This document shows, piece after piece, positions 30,302-41,715 of a stretch of DNA of 64,000 bases. Source of the stretch: Gliomastix tumulicola. Its lineage: Eukaryota; Ascomycota; Sordariomycetes; Hypocreales; Bionectriaceae. The stretch covers positions 62,001 to 126,000 of the forward strand of contig BCHX01000008.1 in the NCBI GenBank assembly GCA_001599755.1. The letters run 5' to 3'. How positions within the stretch are numbered: the stretch's first letter is position 1; every line of letters starts with the position of its first letter. The translations under genes and the position numbers were made by a program. The notes beneath the pieces were generated by a model. The model was not told the DNA's origin. It made no database searches and saw only the letters and a list, made by a program, of their open reading frames with translations.

Positions 30302-31203
30302 GTGGTTGATTGCTGGAGGTTAGGATGCATAGAGCGAGGGAGTACATAAAACTTGAGCCCGTAGCGAGCTACAAGTGATCAATCCATGGCAGATGAAATT
30401 TTTCTTTCACTTCATTTAGGCATTGATCACGCACGTGCAGTGCGCAATTGTTTTCTCACGCCTCTGTCAAAGATTCCATGAAATAACTACTACGGCAAGA
30501 CCGGCACCTTGCATGGTCGCGTCTGCCGTAAACCCGATGAACCGGCAAAAGGCTGCCGATTCAAATATTGCGCAGGCCTCGTCGTGGGAGATAGCACGAA
30601 GCAGATCTGCCTCAGTCATGACCGCCCGTTGCCCACGTGGGCGGCTTAGCTTCAACCAGCCATTAACAATAGAGCGCCTGTGATTTGTGCGTCGACTGCT
30701 GGCTGGTGGGACTTGGTGCCTGGGCTGTTTAATCTCATGCCCGGCATCAACATTCCCCCGCCCCCGCCTGGCCCCTGTTTGGGCCCGAGATTTTGGTGTT
30801 GGATCTCTCACAGTGAGATCGGATTTACTAACTAATAGGCCTTTCTCACAGAGCCACAGAGCCACAGAGCCACTGGCCGGGACCCCACAAGCCATTGGGA
30901 GGGCCCGGCAAAGCGGAACACTGGCGTGAAGCCATGATCGAGTTCATCAGAGCCGTGGCGATGTCGAGTCACGAGAGTTGAGTTGCCAGTAGCCCACGTG
31001 CGATGGGTGCAGGTGGAGGAGCATTGATATACATTACACATAAAGATCTCTTGTTCCTGCATTAGCATCGGCCGTCGCTATGATTTGGCCCGCCGCGTAA
31101 CCTCACAATCGTTCGTTTGTGTGTTCATTGCCCCCTCTGTCAAGCTCAGCTTAGGTAGTCTTACCAATCACTCGCTTCTTCTCGACAGCCAAGCACCGCA
31201 AAC
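30302..31203. promoter_or_regulatory. Bidirectional promoter region with three CACGTG boxes
   Basis: 902 bases separate the VIT1-like gene (minus, start 30301) from the purple acid phosphatase gene (plus, start 31204). CACGTG lies at 30432-30437 (131 bases before the VIT1-like start), 30634-30639 (within GCCCACGTGGGC, a 12-base palindrome) and 30995-31000 (204-209 bases before the phosphatase start). CACGTG is the Pho4/NUC-1 core. A CCACAGAG-type tandem repeat sits near 30848-30872. A 142-codon minus-strand frame (30467-30895) resembles nothing and is not called. Confidence 0.5.
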
Positions 31204-33111
31204 ATGAAGGGCGTCGCTGTTTCGGCCCTTGCCCTTCTGGCACTATCATCTGAGGCTGCCAACATCAAGAGTCGTGATGTCGATACCATGTACCCTTACA
31301 CGGGTCCCGACGTCCCTGTCGGTGACGCAGCTGACCAGACCGTCAATGGCAACGGGAAGGGATGGCAGCGCGTCATCGAGGCTCCCGCTGTTGCGCCCGC
31401 CTCTGCCAACCCTACCAACAACATCAACGTCATCAACACCGCCTACTTCCCTGGTGGCATCAACATTCACTTCCAGACCCCTTTCGGTCTGGGATCCAAC
31501 CCTGCCGTCAAATGGGGCAAGAAGGCCCATGCCCTCACCAAAACTGCCACTGGCAGCACCAAGACGTCAGTGAGAGGCATGAGTTGCAGGTGATTGGCTG
31601 GTTTGTTTGAAACTAACTTGGGGTTGGTTTTCTGTCATAGCTATGGCCGTGTCCCCTCTTGCTCTCAGGTCCGCCCTATCACGTCGTGCAACGAGTTCTT
31701 CCACGACGTGACTATCGACGGCCTCAAGCCCTCTACCACCTATTTCTACCAGATCCAAGCGGCTAACGGCACCACCGCTTCCAAAGTCATGTCCTTCAAG
31801 ACAGCTCGCGCCGCTGGCGACAAGACTCCTTACGTCTTTGGTGTCCTGAACGACATGGGCTACACCTACGCCGGCCAGTCTCACCATCTCATGGTGAAAA
31901 GCGTCGAACACGGCGAGGTTGAGTTCTTCGCCCACGGCGGCGACATGTCCTACGCCGACGACTGGAACTACGGCCTCCTCCCCTGCAAGAGCGGCTCCGA
32001 CAGCGTCTGCTACGCCGGCGCTGACAGCACCACCTCGGGCGAAGGCCCCATTGAGCCCGACTTCCTCGAGCCCCTCCCTGAGGACGAGCAGCCCACCCGA
32101 GGCACTCCCCGTGGCGGCGATGCCGCTCCCCTCTACGAGACCAACTGGGATGTCTGGCAGCAATGGATGAACAACATCACCACTCGGGTCCCCTACATGG
32201 TTGCCCCCGGTAACCACGAGTCTGGCTGCGTGGCCCACGATGCCAACAACCTTACTGCCAACTACCTCAACCACAACAAGCTCAACTCCACTGCCCCTAC
32301 CGAGCAGCTCAACTACTACAGCTGCCCCCCATCTCAGCGCAACTTCACCACCTACCAGCACCGCTACACCATGCCCGGTGACGTGACTGGTGGCGTTGGC
32401 AACTTCTGGTACTCCTGGAACTACGGCCTCGTCCACTTCGTCATGCTCAACGCCGAGACTGACTACCCCAACTCCCCTGAGTCCTCCTTTGCCACCGACC
32501 TCCAGGGGAAGGACTACGACCATGTCAAGCCCGAGGACACCGGCTCCGAGGATTCGGGTCCCTTCGGCGCTGTCAACGGTGACATCAACGACCCCCAGTC
32601 CTACGAGCAGGTTCAGTGGGTGGAAAAGGACCTCGCTGCTGTCGACAGATCCGTCACCCCCTGGGTCGTCGTCATTGGCCACCGTCCCTTCTACAGCTCC
32701 AGCACTGCTGACTGGCAGGATAACATCCGCGCCGCCTTCGAGACCATCTTCCTGGACGCTCAGGTTGACGCCTACCTAGCAGGGCATATCCACTTCTACG
32801 AGCGCATGCGCCCTCTGGGTGCTAACGGCTGGATCGATACCAACGCCCAGATTGATAACCACACCTACGTTGCCACTGGCAACTCCATCACCCATTTGAC
32901 CAACGGTGCTGCTGGTAATCTCGGCTCCCACGACACCATCGGCTCTAGCCCCATCCTCAACATAACCCAGCACCTTGACGACACCCATTTCGGCTTTGTC
33001 AAGGTCCATGTCAACGAGACTGCCCTGGTGCTCAACTACCACAACGCTGTTGACGGCGCCATCGTTGACCATGTTACCATTCTTAAGCCCAGGTGTTCGC
33101 GGCGGCATTGA
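31204..33111 (+). CDS. Secreted purple acid phosphatase
   Basis: Exons 31204..31565 and 31641..33111 give 610 residues, with a 75-base intron. MKGVAVSALALLALSSEA is a signal peptide. A fibronectin-like N-terminal domain comes first, then the five metal-ligand blocks of purple acid phosphatases: VLNDMGYT, GGDMSYADDW, APGNHES, VIGHRPFY and AGHIHFYER. These bind the Fe-containing dinuclear centre that hydrolyses phosphomonoesters at acid pH. Several NxT/NxS sites (NNIT, NLT, NST, NFT, NIT, NET) fit a glycosylated secreted enzyme. Length and the LNDMGYT variant match the Aspergillus-type acid phosphatases rather than plant ones. Third positions are strongly C-biased, suggesting high expression, and this creates a long antisense shadow frame. 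CACGTG boxes upstream suggest phosphate control. Confidence 0.93.
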
Positions 33112-33539
33112 TCGGACATGGAGCGTACTAAGCCCTGTAAGTATACTATATGCCCGGGCATCGGCATTGCCATATCAGGACGAACCCTTCTGTGCGTCTC
33201 CCATCGCTAATTTCCAAATTGAACAGGAACGGGCAATCCTTGCTTGTCCAAGTTGAAAGGCCTGCTATTGGCCTAAAGTACCAATTCTTTTGTTTGTCAA
33301 TCGAGGCAAGGAATAAATGCTGGATGGCCTAGATTATCACTGGATTGTCTGATATGTCTGAGTGTTAGCTAGCAATGATGCCAACGACGTGCAATACTAT
33401 GGATGCGCATCTCGCAAATAATGTTTCCCCCAATCTAACGAGCTATGTCTCTGCATCGTAATGGCTCCCACTGAACTTTGCCGGTGGTGGTCCATCAGCA
33501 TGGACCTAGAAGACATACACTAGGAGCAGTAGACTGAAG
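33112..33539. other. Intergenic stretch, no gene seen
   Basis: 428 bases after the phosphatase stop. Contains its 3' UTR. No recognisable coding sequence. Confidence 0.4.
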
Positions 33540-34667
33540 ATGGCGACTTTCTAGTCTACGTTCCACTTTCTGGCTACCTGCCTGAATAACATCTGGTTCT
33601 ATCCCTTGAGCAAGTTCCCTGGGCCTCTACCGGGACGGTCCTCACTGGTATGTCTTTCCTGACTGAGGCAAAGTGCTTATGTGTTGCTTCTGCTGAGGTT
33701 ATTTGCAGGTGTATTGGTTCTTTCATACCAGTAAAGGAATGTTTCATGTTGCGGTAGCCGAAGCGCACAAAACACATGGTAAACCGCCCCTTCCCAAGCA
33801 TTACGACAGATCTGAGAGATATCTGCAGGGCCAATTGTTCGTGTTGCCTCGAATAAGCTTTCATTTTCCAGTGTCGAATCCTGGAAGGCCATTTATGGCC
33901 ACCCAACTGGCGAGAAATACATTGCGTGCAAGGGTCCTTTCTACGAGGTCTTTGCAGCCGGTTTCAACAGCAAGTTTGCGGGAAGCGAGCGAGATCCCAA
34001 GAAGCACAGTGCTATGCGTAAGATGCTGAACCCGGCATTCTCTCAACGCGGGCTGTTGGCACAGGAGGCCATAATCGGAGGAATCATTGACAAGTTCATC
34101 AGGATTCTTGGAGAGCAGGCAGGGGCTGGGAGCAAAGGTTTGAAAATGACTATGTGGTATGAGATGAACTCGTTCGACATTCTCGGAGAGATGGCTTTTT
34201 GTGAGAGCTTTTACAGTCTTGACACAGGTGAGTACTTCTCTCTCTAGTCTTCAGGTTCTGGACGCTGACAGATAAACGCGGGTCAAGGGAAGCCGCATTT
34301 TTGGGCCGATATCGTCCTCGAACGTCTTTACGTCATTGCTTTAGTAGACAACATCCGAAGAATCGGCTGGATTGCCAAAGGCTTCGGTTTTCTCATACCG
34401 GCTTCTCTTCTCACACGGAACCAAAACACGCAGTATAGCCGCCAGCAGGTAGAAAGGTACATCCCAGCTCCCCATGCCCCTTCCGTGACTGAGTGGACAT
34501 CGGCAATATCCTATATGAGCCCGTGGCTAATGTGTGCTATGTCGGTATTAATGCAGACGTCTCGGTATGAAGGGCTCACGTAACGACTTTGTCAGTCTCC
34601 TGGTAGCCAGGCTTCGTGCTGGAGACATTAGCAAGGAAGAAATGACAGCTCCTGTCTCTGCGCTAAC
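33540..34667 (+). pseudogene. 5' half of a cytochrome P450, truncated
   Basis: Joined exons read as the N-terminal half of a fungal P450 (CYP65/isotrichodermin-hydroxylase-like): IWFYPLSKFPGPLPGRSSL, VYWFFHTSKGMFHVAV, PIVRVASNKLSFSSVESW, KGPFYEVFAAGFNSKFAGS, RDPKKHSAMRKMLNPAFS, FDILGEMAFCESFYSL, then NDFVSLLVARLRAGDISKEE. The likely start ATG (33540) is followed at codon 5 by TAG (33552-33554), a C-to-T change from CAG. Introns can be placed at normal GT-AG sites. Similarity stops at about 34667, just before the oxygen-binding helix; the ExxR and heme-cysteine blocks are missing. So the copy is cut and cannot bind heme. It abuts a tannase relic on the other strand. Confidence 0.8.
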
Positions 34668-34734
34668 GTATGTGGTTTATGTTCCAGAATGCGCTCCGAG
34701 GGCCGAGCGAGGCTGACCTCTGCAACTATGCAGT

Positions 34735-34998
34735 ATCGCTCCCGGCGGCCAGGAAGCGACCATTCCAACCGTCGAGTGGAAGTCACTCCTCGGTCGTGAT
34801 GTAGTCGTGCTGCCCGGGATGAGTATACGACGCCGTCACGTTGCAGGATGTGGGGTGAATGCCATCTGAAGTCTCCAGTGTGATATTACTCCCCAGCCCG
34901 CGAACAACAGTGGCCTGGATGGCGGGCATATCGGCCCCAAACAGGGATGGATTGAAGGTTGCTTGCGTGTAAGCTTGGGACAATAAAGTGGCCATCAT
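34735..34998 (-). pseudogene. Tannase/feruloyl esterase family fragment
   Basis: The minus frame reads LFGADMPAIQATVVRGLG, SCNVTASYTHPGQHDYITTE, then after a TGA at 34783-34785 continues LPLDGWNGRFLAAGSD. CNVTxxYTHPGxxD followed by WLP..WNGRF is the N-terminal signature of the tannase/feruloyl esterase family of secreted plant-cell-wall esterases. The TGA stands at the expected Trp of WLP (TGG to TGA). The catalytic part is absent. It is only a fragment, and the 5' end is uncertain. Confidence 0.65.
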
Positions 34999-35049
34999 TG
35001 AGGAGGATGATATTTGGGAGTGGTAAAGACAGGTCGAGAGCCGCCAGCG

Positions 35050-35639
35050 ATAAACTCCATCTACAGCCTCATATGTGCAACAGTCCTCCTACATATCATT
35101 GCTAGATAGATCGACAAAGACGATTGCAGGGAGACTACAAATGAGAGAATGACGCGAATTAGCCTGGCTACTGATGTCACTTTGCAGCAGAGTACAGGGG
35201 CGAATTGAGGGCCATGGTGATGCTGTAGGCTGGAGGGGGCCATGGCTGCATACGTGGACTCGTGAGAGCGCAGTCGGGCCTGGAGATGAACAATTTGCCG
35301 TGCAGAATTTTAAGATTTCGTCTTTAGATAACTGAATACCTAGCAGGTCACGCCACCTGTAAATAACGTCAGAGGCACATGATGCTAAACTTTCACTGAC
35401 GTTGTCCTCGTAGACCGGGCCTAGATCAGGCACAACGTCATAGCTGCGCCATTCCCTGACAAACTTGCCACGAGGGACAGCTCCTCTTCCAAATAACTCC
35501 TGTCAAGGACAGGCAAGGCCGTAGAGGTCCGCATCATCACGATACGACCCAGCCTTCCTGCCACTCTCGAATATGCCAGTTTGTCCTTGATGTTCGGCGC
35601 CTCAAGCTGCGGCAAGGCTGTGAGCGAGTCAAGGCACAA
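35050..35639 (-). pseudogene. Possible relic of a fungal transcription factor C-terminal region
   Basis: Broken minus-strand frames read KLAYSRVAGRLGRIVMMRTS, YRWRDLLGIQLS and TSVARLIRVILSFVVSL in turn. The order and spacing are reminiscent of the middle homology region of Zn2Cys6 regulators (a helix ending in tyrosine/LGRI, WRDxLP, then an aromatic-rich AARxII helix). At least one frame change is needed. The resemblance is weak and the call is an inference; it could be unrelated decayed sequence. Confidence 0.3.
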
Positions 35640-35656
35640 TCTCAGGAGTAGACGAC

Positions 35657-37932
35657 ATGGAGCTGAGCAAAGATATTGATCAAGTCGCCCAGGCTAGCAA
35701 GGGCTTTGAGTCTCGCGAGGAAATGTTTGAAAATGACGATGTGCATCTGAAATCGAGGTAGGCTTATCAAGGAATCCGTGCCCCATACCTGGGGGGAATA
35801 TATCAATCGATAATATTATGCTAACACAGGTCTCGTTATCTTATCACAGCCGATGGTGGTTTCTCTCGCTGGCATTTCCCATGATTGCAGGGACTCTCGG
35901 GCCCGTGGCGACGGCGTTCAGTGTATGTACACTGGCTCAACCATGGCGACAGCAGCTCGTCCCCGGTGGAAATGTACAGGATGCTCCTTTCATTTCCAAC
36001 CCATCTTGGTATTGGCAGCTAGAATCAAGCCGTTCGTTACTGGAATTAGCTTCTGTCTGACGCATACTGCCACAGGCTGATGGTTATCAACGCCATCCAG
36101 CTGGGTATCGCCGCCACCTCGAACTTGTTTCTGTTCCTCAACATGGCAAGATCTGTTCGCTTCAGTATAGCACAGCCCATCACAATAGTCGGATGGTACT
36201 GCACAAGAACTAGCATACAGTGATTACTTCCTTCTAATACAGTATCAACAGGTACATCGCAGCGATGCTTCGCATCTCCATGAGCGCCACTGCCACTGGT
36301 CCGCTCCTCGAAGATATTAAGTTTCCCGAAAGCGAGCTCCTCTGGTCCCAAGCATTTTACTATGGCATATGGGCGGCCATACTCTATTTCATTGACGCGT
36401 CGCTGATGGCCGCGACCTTCTGGGGCGCTTCCCGTGGTTTCTATGGGAAGCAATTCGCACTATCTCTTAGCCAACGGACCTTGATGTTGCAGACTGTCAC
36501 TTTTCTCTTATACCTCCTCCTTGGTGCCCGTGTTTTTGCGAAAGTGGAAGGGTGGAGTTACCTCGACAGTGTGTACTGGGCAGACGCCACCCTCTTCACA
36601 ATCGGCTTCGGCGATTTCGCCCCTCAGACCACACTTGGGAGATGTCTTTTAATTCCTTACGTCCTCTTTGGCATCGTCAGTGTTGGGTTAGTGATTGACT
36701 CAATCAGGAGTCTTGTCCTCGCGCGCGGGAAACGACAGTTCACAATTAGAATGGATGAAAAGAGGCGACGCAAGGCAGTCCGGACCATGATACGCAAACA
36801 GGAAGATGAAATCCTTCAGCCTATCTACGGTGCGCCTACAGTCTCTTGCTCACCATCAACCACGATACCAACAACCGAGTTCGAGCGACGCAGGGCCGAG
36901 TTCGCTCTGATGCGAAAGATCCAAGACCAAGCGTCTTCCCGCGGAAGGTGGATGGTCATGGTGACATCTGCCGGCTCATGGCTCGTGCTATGGCTGGTGG
37001 GTGCGGTTATATTCCAGCGGTCCGAGAATCCCTACCAAGGCTGGTCATACTTCGACGCTTTCTACTTCTGCTTCGTGGCCTGGACCACCGTCGGATATGG
37101 TGATCTGACCTCAATATCTAATGCAGGCAGATCCTTCTTCGTGTTTTGGTCGCTCTTGGCCTTGCCAATTATCACGATGCTCATCTCTCATGCCAGTAAC
37201 ACGGTGGTCGACATCATCCGATACGGAATTATTCTTCTGGGAAAGGTTACAATCCTGCCTGGGGATGAGGGAGTTATGGAGAACGTGAAGCATATTATCA
37301 GCATGGTTACATTGGGCAAAGCGTTCCCAAGCCATCTCGTCTCTGCATCCCCAAGTCTTGCGCCGGCCTTCGAGAGCACCGAGCGGAAAGTTGATAAGGC
37401 CATCTGCACTCATAGGGGACAAGCATGTCAGGTTGACGAGCGAGGGGGTCTCAGCCCCTCAGCCATGGGACAATTGCCATCACGGAGTCAGCAAGAACGC
37501 GGATTGTCCTACCTGCGGAATCCGGACATTGAACTCCCCTCGGGCACCAACTTTCACTTCCTTTTGATCTCCGAGATTCAGCTCGTTGCCACCCACCTCA
37601 AAGAGCCCAAGCCGCATCGTTATACTTTCGACGAATGGGCCTGGTTCCTCAAACTCATCGGCGAGAATGAACACAGTGCTGAGACCCACTGCATGGTCAG
37701 GATAGTCGAGAAGCACCAACGGCGAAACGCTACTCATGAGAATGCAGGCCAAGAATTAGTGTGGTCCTGGGTTGGGAGTCTAAATCCATTATTGAGTCTC
37801 CTGGAGGAAAGTGAGTGGGTTTTTCATAGATTAGCAGAGAGGCTTTCAGAGTTATTATTAGCAGAAAGAAGGCGCCAACTTCGGGACTTAGAGAGGGGGG
37901 CGGAAGAGAATATTTTATTAAGCTCCTTCTAA
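35657..37932 (+). CDS. TOK-type outward-rectifying two-pore potassium channel
   Basis: Exons 35657..35757, 35850..36008, 36076..36195 and 36252..37932 give 686 residues; introns are 92, 67 and 56 bases. Helices in the first part (RWWFLSLAFPMIAGTLGP, LMVINAIQLGIAATSNLFLF, SIAQPITIVGWYIAAMLR, YYGIWAAILYFIDASLMAA) precede two pore loops, TIGFGD (243-248) and TVGYGD (406-411). Eight helices with two pore loops is the fungal TOK1 plan; TOK channels let K+ out of the cell on depolarisation. A basic cytosolic linker (RMDEKRRRKAVRTMIRKQ) lies between the pores, and a long C-terminal tail ends in LERGAEENILLSSF. The last 50 codons use more A/T-rich codons than the rest. The stop lies about 40 bases before the AT-rich block. 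Confidence 0.88.
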
Positions 37933-38551
37933 GGAAGAACCTAGTAGGGGTAATTTCCCTCTAGTTTCTAAGGAAATAAAAATAATTAATTTTTATTTTA
38001 TTTTATATAAAAGTAAATTAATAACTTATATTTAATATTTAAATATATAAAATATTTTATAATTAATATATAAAAATATATTATTACTTTAAAAAAGCTA
38101 TTTATAATTATAATTAAAGTATTATTTATAATTACTTAGCTTTTTATTTATTTTAAAATTAAAGCTTAAAAGAATAATTAATTTAATTTTTAATTTTATT
38201 ATAATTATAATATTTAAATATATTATTAGTTTTTTATAAATTTAAGTTAAAAAGTAAATAATTATATTATTAAAACTTTAAAATATAATATAATATTTTT
38301 ATTATATAAATAAAGGTAATATTTATATTATATTATATATAAATTTTATATTTTCTTTTTAAGTTTTAATTTAATTTAAATATAATAATAAACCTTTAAT
38401 ATTATAATTTAACTTTTTTAGCTTATTTATTAGTAACCTAGTTAATTAACTTTATTTTTCTCTTTAATTATAAATAAATCCCTTAAGTAAAACTTAAAGA
38501 AGAAGTAATTAACTAAAGAAAAGCTTATAATAAATTACTAAAATTATATTA

Positions 38552-38709
38552 TGTCACAGGGATAATAGGCAGGGTCAGAATGCTGGTATGTAAAGGTCTT
38601 AATTCTCCTCTACCTTAAGGTTTAAACTGAGCTAGTTAATATAGTCTAGGTCATAGGACCTACTAGGTCACGAGACCTCCACACCTGGTCTCACAGCCAC
38701 CTCGTGACA
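38552..38709 (+). mobile_element. Solo LTR (158 bases) with TATTA target duplication
   Basis: The element begins TGTCACAGGG and ends CTCGTGACA, so it has TG...CA ends inside the inverted termini TGTCAC/GTGACA. It is flanked on both sides by TATTA (38547-38551 and 38710-38714), a 5-base target duplication. Its composition is close to that of the gene region and clearly richer in G and C than its surroundings. No internal element follows, so it is a solo LTR left by recombination, or a short non-autonomous insert. Confidence 0.75.
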
Positions 38710-38737
38710 TATTATAATACTAAGTAATTCCCCTAAT

Positions 38738-38762
38738 TATATATATATATATATATATATAC
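38738..38762. repeat. (TA)n microsatellite
   Basis: About twelve uninterrupted TA units directly 3' of the solo LTR region. Confidence 0.8.
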
Positions 38763-39523
38763 TATAGTTATTATTTAATTAATATATAAATAAGCTTAAC
38801 TATTAATAAAGCTATTTATTATAATATTTACTTTACTTATTTATTAATATTTAAGTTTTACACTTAAACTAAAATTATTATTATTTTATATAAGTACTTT
38901 ATTAATTCTATAAATAAGCTTTACTAATTTAAAACTTTACTCTTTTATTAATTACTTTATAATATTAAAAGTTTTATTTATTATATTTAAGTTATAAAAA
39001 TTAATTTTATAAACTTATAAATTATAAAATTAAATTTTAAAATTTAATTAAAAATTAATTAATTTAAGTTTTAATTATAATTTATAGTAATTATTTTTAA
39101 ATAAAAAAATAATTATATTTTTTTTTAATTTAATTATTAATATATATTTATTTTTACTTTAAAATATTTTTAATTATAAATTATATTAATATTATTTTAT
39201 AATTATTAATTATAAATATTTATTTTTTTATAAAAACCTTAAAAGTATTTAAATTTTTTATAAATTATTAATTTAAATATTTTATTAATATAATTTTTAA
39301 AACTTTATATTATTATTTTATTTATTTAATTTCTTATAAATAAATTTAATTATATAATATAAAATATTTAATTATATAATACTAATATATATAAAGCACT
39401 AAGTAATAAGTAATATAGTATTTATTTATACCCTTAGGCTTTAATTAATTAAATTATTAAGTTTTATTTAGCTATTTTTACCTTTATATTATAACCTAAT
39501 TAATATAATTATAGAATTATAAA

Positions 39524-40692
39524 CTAATTTACTTATAATATTTAACTTATAATATATAATAAATTAAATATACTATTAATAACTTATTAATCTTTTATAT
39601 TATATAAGTAAAGTTTTCCTATAAGTTACCTCTTTACTTAGTTATTATTTAAATATATCTTTAGCTAATCCTCTAAAGGTATTAAAATAATACCTTAATC
39701 TCTTTAAATATTATATTATTATACTAAGGAAAGTAGTGTAAAGCAGGCACACCTAACTTAATAAATAACACTATTATTAGACTTAGAAGAATTTAGTACT
39801 TCTAGGCCTAGGCCTAGAAGAACCTAAGAGCTAAATAGCTCTCATAGACCTATATAAAATACTTTATAATATCTTAAAATCTAGCTATAATAATAATATA
39901 CTCTTTTAACTATATATTAATTATTAAAATCTCTTTATTATTATTAAGACCTTATTCTTATAAGCCCTTTACTAGCTAAGATATTATTATATTTTTTTTA
40001 AGTACCTTTTTACTTTATTTTTATTAATTTTCTTACTTATTTTTAGAGATATAATTTTAAAATTTTATATATTACTAGGTTTAATCTTTCTTTATTTATA
40101 TACTAAATTTTATCTAAAATAGACCTATTTTAGTGAAGTTAAGCTATAGTATATTTTATTAAGATAGATGGAATCACCTAGGCATAGTGGACTAATATTC
40201 CCCCTTCTTAGTAGTATTAATATTACCTTTAGGTTTTTATTTTTAATTTTAACTTCTTCTAAGAATTAAATCTCCTATATTATAACTTAAGAAATTCCTA
40301 AGAATATAGAATTTATTTTAAAATATAGGGGTCTAGGTCTATATTCTTCCTCTATTAAGTTAAATATATATAATTATTAATTTATATTAGTTTTAACCTT
40401 ATCCTCCACTTATAGTAACTATAGGCAAGGTTAATTTAATAGTTATTCCTTAAGTATAAGCACTTTAGACTCTACTACTATAAATCTAGTGTATACTTCT
40501 AGTAGGACCCTAAATAATACTCGCTAAAGGTCTTAAACCTCCTTCTATATAATTATATATACCTAGGTAAATACCTTTATTAAATTTATCTTATTCTTAT
40601 ACTATACCTAGGTATATATCCTAAAGCACTATAATTAGGTCTTTAAATATATTAGCTATAAGTATAAACCTAGTACTATTTATTATAAATAA
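39524..40692 (+). repeat. Direct repeat R1, interrupted by an insert
   Basis: Two parts, about 39,524-39,736 and 40,211-40,692, align with one continuous stretch at about 47,993-48,673. Shared segments include TTTAAC.TATAATATATAATA at the start and CTTTATTATAAAT near the end. The two copies run in the same direction about 8 kb apart, as LTRs of one decayed retroelement would. The 474 bases in the middle are absent from the second copy. Just before it, at about 39,489-39,523, is a fragment resembling the start of the chromovirus LTR. Confidence 0.5.
39737..40210. mobile_element. Insert of 474 bases inside repeat R1
   Basis: Begins TGTAAAGCAGGC and ends CCCCTTCTTA, and is missing from the matching position of repeat R2. 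GTAG flanks it on both sides (39733-39736 and 40211-40214), a possible 4-base target duplication. TG...TA ends fit a RIPed TG...CA LTR. The class is uncertain. Confidence 0.4.
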
Positions 40693-41580
40693 TAATAAAT
40701 AGGGTTTAAATAATAATATATAATATAATAAACTAGCCTTAAGGTATTTATAAGTTAAATATTAATAGTAGTATTAAAGTTTTTACTTAAGAAGAGAAGG
40801 CCCTTAATTAGGCCTAGTTAAAGGTATTCTTTTAAGCTATATTAAGGTTATATATTTAATTATATAGTAGCACCTTAGACTAGCTCTAAGGTGAAGTATA
40901 ACTTAAATTATAATATAGCCTTACTATTAAAACCCTAATTAAGCTTTAATTAAATAATAATTAAACCCTAGTTATAGAGTTAAAATTTATATATAACTTA
41001 TACCTTAAAAAAGTAAATACTTTATTTAATTTTTATTTTTTTATTTTATTTTACTTCTTCCCTCCTTTACTATATTTTCTTTAATTATTTATTTAAACCC
41101 CCTTTACTTTTTCCTATTTTAATAAAGAGTTTCTTCTTTACTTTTATTAAGGATTTTTACTACCCTTATATTACTACTAGTAAATACTTATCCTAGCTAT
41201 ATAGTAGAAATATATTAACTTCTATAGTATTTATTATTACCTTTAAAAGAGTATTTAACTTTTATTATTTTAGTAATTATATAAATTTTACTAACTATAA
41301 AAATAAATATAAAATTAAAAGTAATATTTATAAAAATAATAATATTAATTACTTTATTAATACCTCTACTATAAGTAGTTTAAGCTTATTATATACTTAT
41401 AGTATAAGTAAACTAATTATTTTATATAATATAAAGCCTATAGTTATTACCTTCTTAAGGGTTACTTAAATAATAAAAAGTATTACTTTATCTAGTAGTA
41501 TACTTATATATATATCCCTTATATTTATTATATATATATTAGTAAAAATATTAACTATATTATTAAAGGTTTTAATACTA

Positions 41581-41715
41581 TAGCCATGGTGTTTAGTATC
41601 CTGGTGTCCTAAATCTAGGTATATTATTAGCTTAGGGTCTATAAGGTCCTAAGACTATGTAGGGTTATCTCCACATAGTTACTATTTCTAGGGAGATTAC
41701 TTAGTGATTACTATA
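41581..41715. other. Small GC-richer island in the AT-rich block
   Basis: Contains ATAGCCATGGTG, ATCCTGGTGTCC, TTAGGGTCTATAAGGTCC and TCTAGGGAGATTAC, clearly less AT-rich than its flanks. It does not encode a recognisable protein and I find no clean terminal repeats. Perhaps part of an LTR. Confidence 0.3.

Noticed and set aside
30467..30895. 142-codon minus-strand frame in the transporter/phosphatase interval
   Set aside because: No recognisable domain; it covers the E-boxes of a divergent promoter.
31567..32682. 371-codon minus-strand frame
   Set aside because: Antisense shadow of the purple acid phosphatase, caused by its strong C bias at third positions.
34734..34790. Plus-strand IAPGGQEATIPT as the P450 oxygen-binding helix after another intron
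   Set aside because: The fit is imperfect and the same bases read as the conserved WNGRF block of the tannase relic on the minus strand; no further P450 motifs follow.
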